Source: Gloeopeniophorella convolvens
Lineage: Eukaryota; Basidiomycota; Agaricomycetes; Russulales
Direction of reading: 5' to 3'
DNA length: 64,000 bases
NCBI GenBank assembly: GCA_022496205.1
Contig: WTXD01000014.1
Location: 124,001-188,000 of the forward strand
Part shown: one piece after another, positions 11,965 to 22,186 of the stretch
How positions within the stretch are numbered: the stretch's first letter is position 1
How the letters are laid out: each line of letters opens with the position of its first letter
The notes under the pieces: generated by a model
What the model saw: only the letters and a program-made list of their open reading frames with translations
Told to the model about the DNA's origin: nothing
Databases searched by the model: none
Translations under genes and position numbers: made by a program

Positions 11965-12795
11965 ATGGCCCGTAAAGCTGCCCCAGCCAACGCAGAGTCT
12001 GCAGAGCCCCGCCGCTCTTCTCGCATCAAAGATCAAGCTAAGCCTGAGTCCCCACCGAAGAGGGCCCCGGCCAAGCCGCGCTCCAAGAAACCTAAGGCCG
12101 CTGAGGATGCCGTTGATGCTGCACCCAAGGAGAAAGAAACAAAGGAGAAAGATGTTAAGGAGAAGGAGCCTGTCGAAAAAGAGAAACCGAAGTCTGCAGC
12201 GCGTGGCAAGAAGCGCACCGCCGCCGAGAAGGATGCTGAGGATCCTCCCGCAGCCCCCAACGGTGAAGACGCTCCACCGCCCGCAAAGAAGGTATGCACA
12301 TCCACTTTCCCGTGATTCTCCGCTAATCCTAATCATATACGTAGTCTAAACCTGAGTCTAAGGCGGCGTCCAAGGCGGCGTCCAAGCCTCCGTCCAAGGC
12401 GGCATCTAAGCCTCCATCTAAGGCAGTCACGAAGCCTGCTTCGAAGGCTGCTGCCACTGAGGCTACCGCTAAACCTGCATCCAAGGCCCCATCACGGGCA
12501 AACTCTGCTAAACCCCCGTCCAAGGTTACGAAGCCAGGATCTCGTGCAGGAAGTCGCAAGCCTGTGTCGAAGGTCCGTCCCAGGTGGTTGCACGTGTCTT
12601 TGCTTATCGCCTCACGAATGTATCTTCGCGCAGGCCGAACCTGAGAAGAAAACTGAGACCGCGGCTCCTGCTGAGGCAACAATTGCAGAGGAACCAGAGG
12701 CTGAAGCTGCTGCTGCTGCCGCCACGGAGGTGATCACCCTCTCATGATTTCCGTGGCTTGGTTTTGACACTTCCATGTCATACTCGCAGGCTTGA
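11965..12795 (+). CDS. Lys/Ala/Pro-rich HMGA/H1-like disordered protein
   Basis: Intrinsically disordered, very basic protein of 218 residues in four exons (11965-12291, 12345-12572, 12634-12729, 12790-12795). The last exon codes only for Ala and the stop. The start MARKAAPANAE leads to PRRSSRIKDQ and PKRAPAKPRSKKPK, resembling the R/K-P rich hooks of HMGA or histone-H1 tails. A stretch of alternating K/E blocks (KEKETKEKDVKEKE) follows. Exon 2 is built of S-K-A-A / S-K-P-P tandem units, and exon 3 is acidic and Ala-rich. Composition and codon order suggest a nuclear DNA- or chromatin-binding protein, but no folded domain is present, so this is inference. The gene is flanked by large gaps. 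Confidence 0.7.
12357..12425 (+). repeat. in-gene tandem repeat, S-K-A-A / S-K-P-P units
   Basis: Degenerate 12-15 bp units (TCCAAGGCGGCG / TCCAAGCCTCCG) repeat about five times inside exon 2 of the Lys/Ala/Pro-rich gene. The repeat keeps frame, so unit number can vary without a frameshift. Confidence 0.75.
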
Positions 12796-13341
12796 CCTTA
12801 CTCCACCCCGTTAGACCCCCCTGCGACCATGCCCATCTGATGACCGAGACAATCTATAACATAGCAAGGCCCTTGCCCAGCCCTGGTGCAGAACTCAGAC
12901 CTGTCGCATCATCCTGTTCACCGTTATCTGTGTTGCGTTGTACTATCTATCGCTCTGCTGGGTTGGTGTATCCTTCAATAAGTTGTCTCTGTCACCCATC
13001 CCTATTATGCAGTGTTTGTCGACGATTATCACTTTGTGTACTTTTGCATTTATAGTGATGCGCTATTGCAATGCCCTATTCTCTTCGCGTCCCTTCTTTT
13101 CACGTGTAGTACTTGTTGAACTGGTTTCACGGCTGGTCGTTCAGTCACTGTGGAAACTGAGATGACTACCTGATTCACAAAACCTCAGAGACTTCCGCGC
13201 GAATAGAAAAGCAACTGTTGGAACACCATTCCCTATTTTCGGCCTGCTACTCGGACCGCAAGCAAGGAACGGGGCAGTGTGCATCTCACTTCATACAGGG
13301 GGACACAGATAACAAAGTCGGATGCCTGAAAGCTAAACAAT
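12796..13341. other. convergent 3' flank, no gene
   Basis: Lies between two convergent genes. T-rich stretches around 12960-13100 fit a 3' untranslated region. No gene was recognised. Confidence 0.45.
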
Positions 13342-14127
13342 TCACCACAGGTCGTCCACGAATACATCTTTCATCGTATCGACTTCACCCGTTCCCTTGT
13401 ATGTTTGTGATTGTCCCGAATCGAATTGCTGCGCATCGCCATCTGTGAGCAGCAGCCACTAGCGCGGATTGTAGTTAGTTGACAGCATACCTCCCAAGTG
13501 AAATAGAGAGATGGGGCCGAGGTCGAACTTGGACTGCTCAGAGGGCCTTCGATGGCCAGGTCGGGGAGGATGTCTCTCGGCGACGGCCCACGCGAAGTCC
13601 GCAGCTCAGCCAGGATTGTGTCTGCCCGTTCTGTGAGCTCCGCCTGGCCTTGGCGCACCTCGTCTGTGAGGCTCGCAACCGAGCCCCTGGGCGTCACGCG
13701 ATCGCTCGTCAGTCCAGTGTCCGGGCGAACAAGGATCAGGGACAAACATGATAGATGCCAGGAGCACGGTTGCGAGCGCGGCTCGGTGCGCTGCGAGCTG
13801 CTCGGCACACTCGGCCAGCTCGGACGCTGCAAATACGCCCCAGCCGATTTTGCGCCACGAATCATGCCCCAACTTTGACCTCGCGCTGCGCACGCGCACC
13901 CACAGGCGGTCTAGCGTTACGCGGGTGCGCATCGACTCGGCACGCACAGCTGCATTGGCATCCGCTTGTCCGACGATCCGCAGCGCGAGGGTGAGGGCAT
14001 GCAGTTCCGTGATTAGCTGTTGGTAAGCCAATGACGCACCCTTGCTCGCGCGCAGGGTCCGATAGATGCGCGAGGCGATATCACAGGCAGTTACGATGTC
14101 CCCGAAAGAGCCGAAAGTAAGGAGCAT
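13342..14127 (-). CDS. orphan fungal STAND-type N-terminal domain protein
   Basis: Helical protein of about 215-230 residues. The first ATG is at 14127 (MLLTFGSFGDIV); the frame can be extended 8 codons upstream only to a GTG. The segment SFGDIVTACDIASRIYRTLR and the following helix (YQQLITELHALTLAL) match the helical N-terminal domains that precede NTPase modules in fungal STAND/NLR-like proteins. No NTPase or repeat region follows, so this is a stand-alone copy. A 61-bp intron (13687-13747) is clear. The 3' end is ambiguous: a 48-bp intron (13443-13490) gives a stop at 13371, while a 32-bp intron (13459-13490) with a strong CTAAC branch site gives a more protein-like tail ending at 13342. 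A role in non-self recognition is inference. Confidence 0.6.
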
Positions 14128-14151
14128 TTCCGGGAGGGGAGAAAGTTTCAC

Positions 14152-15153
14152 AATAGTACAGGCTGTGTCTTTAAATGGGCCCGAAAGACCCAGATCCTAG
14201 TAGCGTAGTACCATCATGGGGCGTAGTACGAGCTGTGCTAGGCACTGGAGAAGGGCGTGATGCCGTACTACTTTGACAGCATTCAGTGACGGGCGTGGTA
14301 CTAAGTGACTCAATGGACCTTGATATGCAAGTACTTCTGCGTAGTGGCAATCCTGGAGATAAGCAGAGGGGGTGGCGGTGCGTCTATAGCCCAATGTCTT
14401 CGTCTCCCTGAGGTACGCTGACCTGCTGACCAGAGAAGGTCAGCGACCCGCAGAAGCCCGTGTTACAGAACCCGGACCCCCGAACTCAAGCAATCACTTC
14501 CTCGTCGGGAGTGTGCGGTGTAACGCTGACAGGCCACGAGATGGATAAGCGGCAATCTTTGCTCACAAACGAAGCTTATATCGACCGTCTGCAGTAACGG
14601 ACTAACCAATCACAATTACTCAACAGTGCATCACGCACCCATGGCTCACAATGAGATCGGCTCAACTATTGCGGTGAACTGCACACACGTTACCAGTGAT
14701 ACCACTTGAGACGGAATGTTACCCTGAGACCAAGAGGGAGTGTGAGTGCCGCAGTGTCTCTTACGGGAAAGGTGGGGTACAGATGAGCAGAACTGCTGAT
14801 CTGCAGCGTTTTCGCTCACCAATCTGGTTCACGCGATACTGGCAGCAGAGTGCCGGGAAATTCAGGTCTGCCTTCAAGGTGGTACGGGGGCCGGGGCGTC
14901 TTGACGTGCGGCATCCAGCGGGGAGTGTGAAGCACGTTCGCAACGCTGCCAGTGCCTTTAGGGATACAATGCTTCCCATGGACGAGTCAGGCCAAGGCCA
15001 AGCTGACAGAGCGGAGCACGAGTTGATATTTATGGGAGGAATTCCCACACCTCTGATACGGGCCGGGAGATCCGGGGACTCTATATCATTCAGAGCGCGG
15101 CCGGACTTCGTCATCCGAGCTCGAATCCCATCCTCAACGCTCATCCCGCAGCA
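14152..15153. other. intergenic, transaldolase promoter side
   Basis: Divergent intergenic region between the STAND-domain gene (-) and transaldolase (+). Long frames exist on both strands at 14700-15150, but none carries a recognisable motif, and they mirror each other, as expected for chance frames. Confidence 0.45.
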
Positions 15154-16408
15154 ATGACTACCTCCCTCGACTTGCTCAAACAGACAGGAACTGTCGTCGT
15201 CTCTGACTCGGGCGACTTTGAGAGTATGTCGTCCTTGAAGCGCTCATGATCGCCGTCACTTACCTCCACTGCCTAGCCATTGATGTCTACAAGCCTCAGG
15301 CAAGCGCACAACACCGAGATCCACACTTCGGTGCTCATGCTATCGCAGGATGCGACCACTAACCCGTCCCTGCTCCTTGCCGCGGCGAACAAGCCTCAGT
15401 ATGCCCGCTTGATCGACGTCGCGATCAAGTACGGCAAGGAGAAAGGAGGCTCTATCGATCAACAGGTCGATGCTGCTACCGACCGTCTTGTGAGTTCCTG
15501 GGCTCAGCCACTCCCTTACAACTCCGATTGATCACATTGACTCTACCAGCTTGTCGAATTTGGCAAGGAGATCCTTGCGATTATCCCCGGCCGTGTGTCG
15601 ACCGAGGTTGATGCTCGCCTCTCCTTCGACAAGGAGGGCACCAAGGCTAAGGCGAAGCACCTTATCGCGCTCTACGAGTCTCTCGGAATCAAGAAGGAGC
15701 GTGTTTTGATTAAAATTGCATCGACCTGGGAGGGTATCCAGGCCGCGCGTGAACTCGAGCGCGACGACGGCATCCATTGCAACCTTACTCTCCTCTTTGG
15801 CTTCGGCCAGGCTGTCGCCTGCGCAGAGGCTGGCGTCACTCTGATCTCTCCGTTCGTCGGCCGAGTGCGTAATCTTGCTCCTCACCCTCCGTCATCTGAT
15901 GTAATCATACCGCTCTGCGCGCCAGATTCTTGATTGGTACAAGAAGTCGACCGGAAAGACCTATGAAGGTGACGAGGACCCCGGTGTCCAGTCGGTCAAG
16001 CGCATCTTCAACTACTACAAGCAGCATGGTTACAAGACCATTGTTATGGGCGCATCTTTCCGCAATGTAAGATCCGGCTCAGTCTGATCCAGCTACATCT
16101 GACGCATTATTCATCTCTAGGTCGGAGAGATCAGGTCGCTTGCGGGTGTTGATTTCCTCACCATCGCGCCCCCGCTTCTCGAAGAGCTCAAGAACAGCAC
16201 CGAGTCCGTCCCCAAGAGGCTCGACGCCCAGGCTGCTGCGACGGCCGACCCCATCGCGAAAGTGTCCTTCATCGATGACGAGCCCGAGTTCCGCTGGACA
16301 CTCCTCCAGGACCAGATGGCGTTTGACAAGCTCCACGAGGGCATCAAGAAGTTCGCTGAGGACGGCGAGACTCTCAAGAGCGTGCTCCGCAAGAAAATCC
16401 AGGCTTGA
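15154..16408 (+). CDS. tal1: transaldolase
   Basis: Transaldolase of the non-oxidative pentose phosphate pathway, which transfers a dihydroxyacetone unit from sedoheptulose-7-phosphate to glyceraldehyde-3-phosphate in the cytosol. Six exons (15154-15223, 15277-15299, 15349-15489, 15550-15864, 15926-16066, 16121-16408) give 325 residues, the usual length. Landmarks are [10 protein letters not shown], the Schiff-base lysine K133 in [31 protein letters not shown], the block ending in FVGR before intron 4, and IMGASFRN-like residues before the last intron. The second intron (15300-15348) has a GC donor (CAG|gcaagc). Exon 2 is only 23 nt. Identification is secure. Confidence 0.97.
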
Positions 16409-16771
16409 GCGACATGAAAGAAACGGCGTTAGCGTGATGTAGTCTACAAATCTGTACAGAATGGCACGGCTTCAAGAGGTCAACTACTGTGAAAAATAGA
16501 CGATGGAATGGAATCGTATTGCATTTCCAACCAGATCAGCTGTCATTGTGAGCGGCGTGCGTGTGCGAATTGCACAATCATATTCAAGATATCTGGGACT
16601 GATACTGCAAGTCAGTATGATAGGCTTTGTTTCACTGCCAAAGCCCCACGACAGCACAACATTGCATTATATACGGGGATGGTCGAGGGTTGTGTATATA
16701 CAATATAACGGCAGACCAGGAATTTATGATAGCTCAATAAATTGGGGGACATACTGGAGTCCATGACCAAA
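16409..16771. other. convergent 3' flank, no gene
   Basis: AT-rich spacer between the convergent transaldolase and ArAE_2-like genes; only 3' untranslated sequence is expected. Confidence 0.5.
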
Positions 16772-19700
16772 TTATATAGTCGTGACTGGCGCGTGAGCGC
16801 GCTGATGGACGTCTCTCCACTGCTCAAAGCCCTTGAACGGAACCTCACCACACAAGTTGCGCGTGATGCTATGGAGCTCATCTAAGAGCTGAGCGAGTCG
16901 TTGAGATCAGCAACCCTTTTCGAGAGTCAGATATAGCTTAATGCGCACCTCCATGAGCTGGAACACGGCGATTACGGCCGAAGCATAGAACAAGTACTCC
17001 AAGGACCGGACTTGCTCGACGTGGTCGATGCCGTCTTTTCCTGACGGCGGAGTTGCGTACGCCGCGGCGTCGTGGTACAGCAATCGATCAAGCAGGGTCT
17101 GCGGGAGGACTGCGTGCATCGGCTCTCCGGTGCGCAGCGACTGCGCCACGAGAGCAAACATAGACAGGACGTCCGAGATCTGGGAGAGGTGTCAGTACCT
17201 GGGCAGTGTCCCGGACGTGGCGCATGATAGATCACACGTACAAAGTTCGGGTTGACAACTTTAGTATGATGCAAGAAGTTCGAACGCCACTCGTTGTCAA
17301 GCTTGGTAAGTGCACCAGAAAGCTACCGAAAGTTTAGACAAAAGAACACCATCCAAGGTGGAGGCTGGCATACCTGTGAGAATACCGCGACCATCTCCTG
17401 CTGTACCTCTGTCAACCTGTTGTACTCCTCGTATGGCCAGTGTCCACGGATGCTTCCTTCCCACCTAGCCCATTGGGCCATCTCCTTCAGGTCACGGAGT
17501 TGCAACGCAATCGCGATCAAGCTGCTTCGGAACGACGTGGCCCATGGCGGGAGGGCAGGCGGGCCGAGCTCTTTGGAAGAAACAGACTCGGCGATCCAGG
17601 CGGACATGAGGGTGCCATAGACATGTGATAGCCCTGTAATGGTCTTGGCGCTGTTCAAGCGCACTGCTTTACGAGCAGACTTGGCAGGCAGCATCATGAG
17701 TATAAAGGATGCAGCAGAGCCTAGCCTTTGATGAGCCACTATTATGTGGGGACAAGCGTGGGACACACCAATCATGACCAGGGTCCAACGTCTCCATGCA
17801 ACTGGCCAGCCAATTCCAACGTTGGAAATGACAGGGAGATGGCCGTCAATCCAAGAGTATCCGACAACGAGGACGATAGTGGACTGAAAGCGAAGTTAGA
17901 GACAATGCTTGCGGTCGCAGCGCACCACGTACACCCAAGAGAATTGTGCCCTGGAGGTATTGCTGGGGAGCGTACAGCCGGAGGAACATGAGTGGAACGA
18001 GAAATACAGCAACGCTGGCCGCCGTTCCGTACGCATTTCCATGGGCGTGAGCATTCCCTGTACCACGAGTGAGCTAAGCAGGTCGCAGGCGCATGGGGTC
18101 AGCACTCACCGACATACCACACCAACAGCCCGAAGACAAGGCCGATGAAGGTACCAGCGAGTCGAATGACGTAACTGTGAAGGCGATGAGTAACTGTGCG
18201 CAGCACTCAAGAATCCACGCACTTGTACAGCTGATCCCCGGCGTATATAGTCAAAGTTGTCTGAGCCATGATAAGAGCCCTAAGACAGCTTCCTTAGAAA
18301 CGTGGTAGACTCGACCAAGTGCTATCATACCAAATGCCCTTCTGTACATAGTAAAAATCTATCGGGGTGACGTTATTCTTTGAAGCACGCAAGAGCTTCG
18401 GCGCTTACGGGCGGTACTCTTGACCACTGCAGGCACCCACAGCGCGATCGATACGAAGACATATCTGAACACAAACTATGTAGGGATTGTCACCCCATGA
18501 CGTCGGACTTCGTGAGCGAGCCTGACATACCAAAGCCTCTGGGGTTCCGGTCCACTGATACATAGCATGAAGTCCGCTCATGATTCGTTGAACGGCATTC
18601 GTTGGGGGGCGGCTATCGGGATCACGGCCTGTCAGATAGGCTCATGTGAGTAGAAGTCCGTAAGAGTCGGTGGCGAGACTTGCGGTATTTTGTTTCATCA
18701 TCGCCCTCCGGCGCCACCTCCTCGAGAGGTTGATTGTCTCCGTAGGCACGTGCGTCTCCATCGATACTCTTCTCAACGAAAAGCGCGTGTGCGAGCTGTC
18801 GAAGGCCTTTGGGTGCCCATAATCGGTTCTTCCTACGTTTGTGAGCAGTCTCCCTTACACTTTCCATGGTCGCCAGAATTGCCTCGGAGACGATAACGAT
18901 CGTCGCGCTGAAGACGTAGCATACGTACATGCCGCGCAGTGGAGCATCCTTCTTACCGAGATGCGATTCGAAAGGTTCGATAAGCTGTAGACGTCCGGTC
19001 GACTTAAACTCAGCCAACGATGTCCGCAGACGATCAATTGCAGAATCCAGGCTGCGCTCTTGGTCAGCGAGTGTGTCCGCCGTACTGCTCCAGCTCCAGC
19101 GAGTGGTGTTCACAAAGACGAGAAAGTCGCGGATTGCAGCAAATCCCCCAGACGCGGCCAGGCGAAGTTCGGATGTCGCTTCGCGAAGTCGAGGCAGGAG
19201 ATCCTCCAGACGAAGCGAGTGTTCAAGTTCACCGGTTTCGTTGCGCTTATACATCTGCTGCACCAGGAACGTGTCCGTTGCCGCCGGAGCGCGAGGCGTC
19301 TTGACTTCGGCTAGCTCAGCGTCTTGCGTTTGTGCAGTATATGCGCCGCGGCCGACGTATTTGATAAAACTTATCAAACCGTCTTATATGAGTGAGCATG
19401 TAGAAACCAATAGCCAGGGAGAGTCTCACTCATGCGAGAGATGACAATCATCAACGGTTCCTCAAGCTGCTTCGCGTCGTCTCCGTTCCAGCGACCCCAG
19501 CTGAATTCTGCGTTTATGAACTTCCCTTGCGAGTTCACTAGAGTGCTATCAATAAAACGGAGTGCGAACAGAATAAGTATGGGCGTACACCCTTGAAAAA
19601 TGGAGAACATGGAGACTTTTGCACTCGTTAATTTCCGAGCAGTTGGGCTCTCAGGGGTGATTGAACCAGGGCTTGAGGCAAGCAGTTCCTCTTGTGCGTC

Positions 19701-20941
19701 AAGCACCACTTTCATTTGGCTGATAAGGCCAGCGACAGTCCCTAGATAGGCATAGGAGGCCGTTTGAGGGAAGATGAAGATAGTGACAGCGAGTGCTATC
19801 GCAATGTACATTGCCACAGGAATGAGCAAGCTGTTCAGAAGGGTGTATTGTCCAAAAGGGAAGAGTGGACCAATGGACTATGGAAAAGCTTGATAGCCTG
19901 CATACTGGTTTGGAAGTAGAACGTACGCAGTATATATCGATGGAAATAGTCCCGAATATGCTCATGAAGATGAGTGGCTTGAAGTATGCACGAATGATGG
20001 CGAAAATGAACGCTCCAATGGCTAGAAAAACGCCAAATACGACGTTCGACCTAATATACTTGAGTGATAGTTGCAGGCCCCAGACATACAACTCACCTAA
20101 CGTCGAGGAAATCACCTTGGAATATCTCGATCTTGAACACTTGGTCTGGATTTGCAGAGCCTGCAGCGCTGATTAGGGATGTGAGCATCGTTGTCCCGTA
20201 TCTAAACGAATGTGGACACACGTTTCCTGGGCTTTTTGCAGAGAAGACTTTAGGAGAACCTGGTCGCGAACTGCTAGAGCGGCTCTCATGCCAGCTGCTC
20301 CAAAGCCCCAGCCGAGTAGTGTGCCAATCATCAATGTCGAAATCATCTGCGCGATGTGTCGTTATGGCAGGTACAATCAGAGGGCGCCTAACTCACGTAG
20401 AGGAAGAATTGTACAGGGAAGTACGGTGGCAGAAAGATGGACGTGAGGAAGGCGAAGAATGCCCTATAGGGGGGTTGGTGAGCGCCATTTTGGATGAACG
20501 AGTCTGAAGGGTGCCCGCGGGAGGTCGAAACTGCACCATGGTAGCCTCGGCAAGTTGTTGCGGGACGAGTCCAAAGTACCAGGCAACTCATTATGACGTC
20601 TTCAAAGAGAGCGCCCAAAGATGCGCCCGTTGGACCCGGCATGGGTCTCGAGATCGACGAAAACTGGGCACCCTTCAATGGACAGGAGGTAGCACGCACG
20701 CGTTTCCCATCGTTGACAAGGTGTTGTGAGGCAGGATGAGGATGAAAGCTGCCCATGAGGCCAACCAGCAACGGAAGAGCATCTTACGGCTCTGTTTTGA
20801 ACGAATATTTGTGGCGATCCATGGCGGGAGGTGGTCAAGGAAAGAACGGCTAGGCTGTGGGGGCGCTGTGGGAAGGGAGTCGATTTGCGAAGGATCGGGA
20901 GAACTTGGTGCTTTGGCAGAGGGCTTTGAGAGAGCAGGCAT
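16772..20941 (-). CDS. ArAE_2/BRE4-like multi-pass membrane protein (copy 1)
   Basis: Large integral membrane protein of the fungal 'putative ER transporter 6TM N-terminal' plus DUF2421 (ArAE_2) architecture, related to S. pombe brefeldin A-sensitivity protein Bre4. It has many short introns. The first membrane segment reads RSKQSRKMLFRCWLASWAAF, followed by AFFAFLTSIFLPPYFPVQFF after an unusually long intron (about 230 bp, near 20480-20710). A soluble helical region (18620-19370) contains SLRLEDLLPRLREATSELR. A second membrane bundle follows (ALIMAQTTLTIYAGDQLY, YVIRLAGTFIGLVFGLLVWY, GYSWIDGHLPVISN). The cytosolic DUF2421 part ends LLDELHSITRNLCGEVPFKG. The final exon beyond 16907 is supported by alignment with copy 2. 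Transport of organic acids or drugs is inference. Confidence 0.85.
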
Positions 20942-22186
20942 GGAAGGGAGAAACGCTCATCCACCTCGGGCGCCCAAACTCTTAACACAACATAAGCGGC
21001 GACGAATCAGAGACAACCTTCATAAATGGAGCCGCCAGCGGCCCTTCACGTGGCGTTTCAGCTCTTTTCAGAACTCAGTCGGCCGGCCCCATGTCGCCAG
21101 CGTACCCACACAATTTCTTCCGGATGTGGGTCGGTGTAGGCCCTATTTTTTTTTTTCATCCGTGGTCTCGGAGGTAGGACGTGCAGTAATGCGCTATTAT
21201 TCGCTCGATCACAGACTTTCGAGAGTGTTCTTGACCTCTTTTTTGCTTCCGGCAACACGCAGCAATTTGCACCCGGAGCATCCGGATGTCCCACGACCCA
21301 AGCCACGGCGCAGTCGGCCCGGATTCCGGAATGCCGTCAGCGCTCGAGCACTCGCGCACCGTACTCGCACGTTTTTCGGCCTTGTGCAATTTCCAAGACA
21401 CTGACATGCTCGCAGTGAAGCAGTTGTACTATTCAAAGGCCTTGTCTAGCCCAATGGCACGACCTGATCCGTAAATTAATGCGGGGCTGGTCCGCTTCTG
21501 ATGAACAGTTGGGCTTTTAGGGACCGTGGACGTTCAGCAGTTCAACCAGGAACGCGCTTTCCGCATGTGAATACTGAGTGAACTGAATAAGTACTGCTAG
21601 TGGTACTCGAGCCCTCAGGCCCCCTTGGTCTCAGATGAACAGCTTTGCATTTCTGGAGAGCTGCAACGGGGTCTGTCCGCTGCCAAGCGAAGGACAACCA
21701 AGCAGGTGGACACACGTGCCCGGGGGGCATGCGACGGCATCGTTGTGGTATGCAGGCGAAGACGGTGATGACTTCATGAACCGGTGCCGTGTGCCTGTAA
21801 CATTTTCGGGAAACGTAGTGGGGCGTAAGATGATCGCAGCTGCGGTGGCATCCTCGGGAGGCTTCGGGTAGTCAAGACATTGGAAACGAGTAGAGATGCT
21901 GTAAGATAGTGAAAATACTGAAAAATAATACAGCTGGGCCAATGCAGGGAGGACGGCTAAGGGGGAACGGGGGCGGAGGACGGAATCAGGGACTCGGGAC
22001 AAGGACGGCACAAAGGGCCGGAGAGAAGACCTAACCCTAGTGGAGTGGCGATGGAAGCTCTTGTCTCGGGAAACGGATGGACGCGGAACGACCGTAAACG
22101 CCCACTCAAGGCCGGACTACATACATGAATCCGCACTTCGCACTCTCTCAACACGCCACCAACGTTCCCCCAGACGTAAAGCCAGG
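20942..22186. promoter_or_regulatory. shared divergent region between ArAE_2 paralogues
   Basis: A 1.25-kb region from which the two paralogous membrane-protein genes are transcribed outward. It contains a T tract near 21145-21158 and a telobox-like TAACCCTAG near 22033, about 150 bp before the copy-2 start. No third gene is supported; frames at 20736-21404 overlap the first exon of copy 1 in antisense. Confidence 0.4.

Noticed and set aside
14696..15157. 153-codon plus-strand frame before transaldolase
   Set aside because: Mirrored by a similar-length antisense frame and overlaps the transaldolase start; looks like chance.
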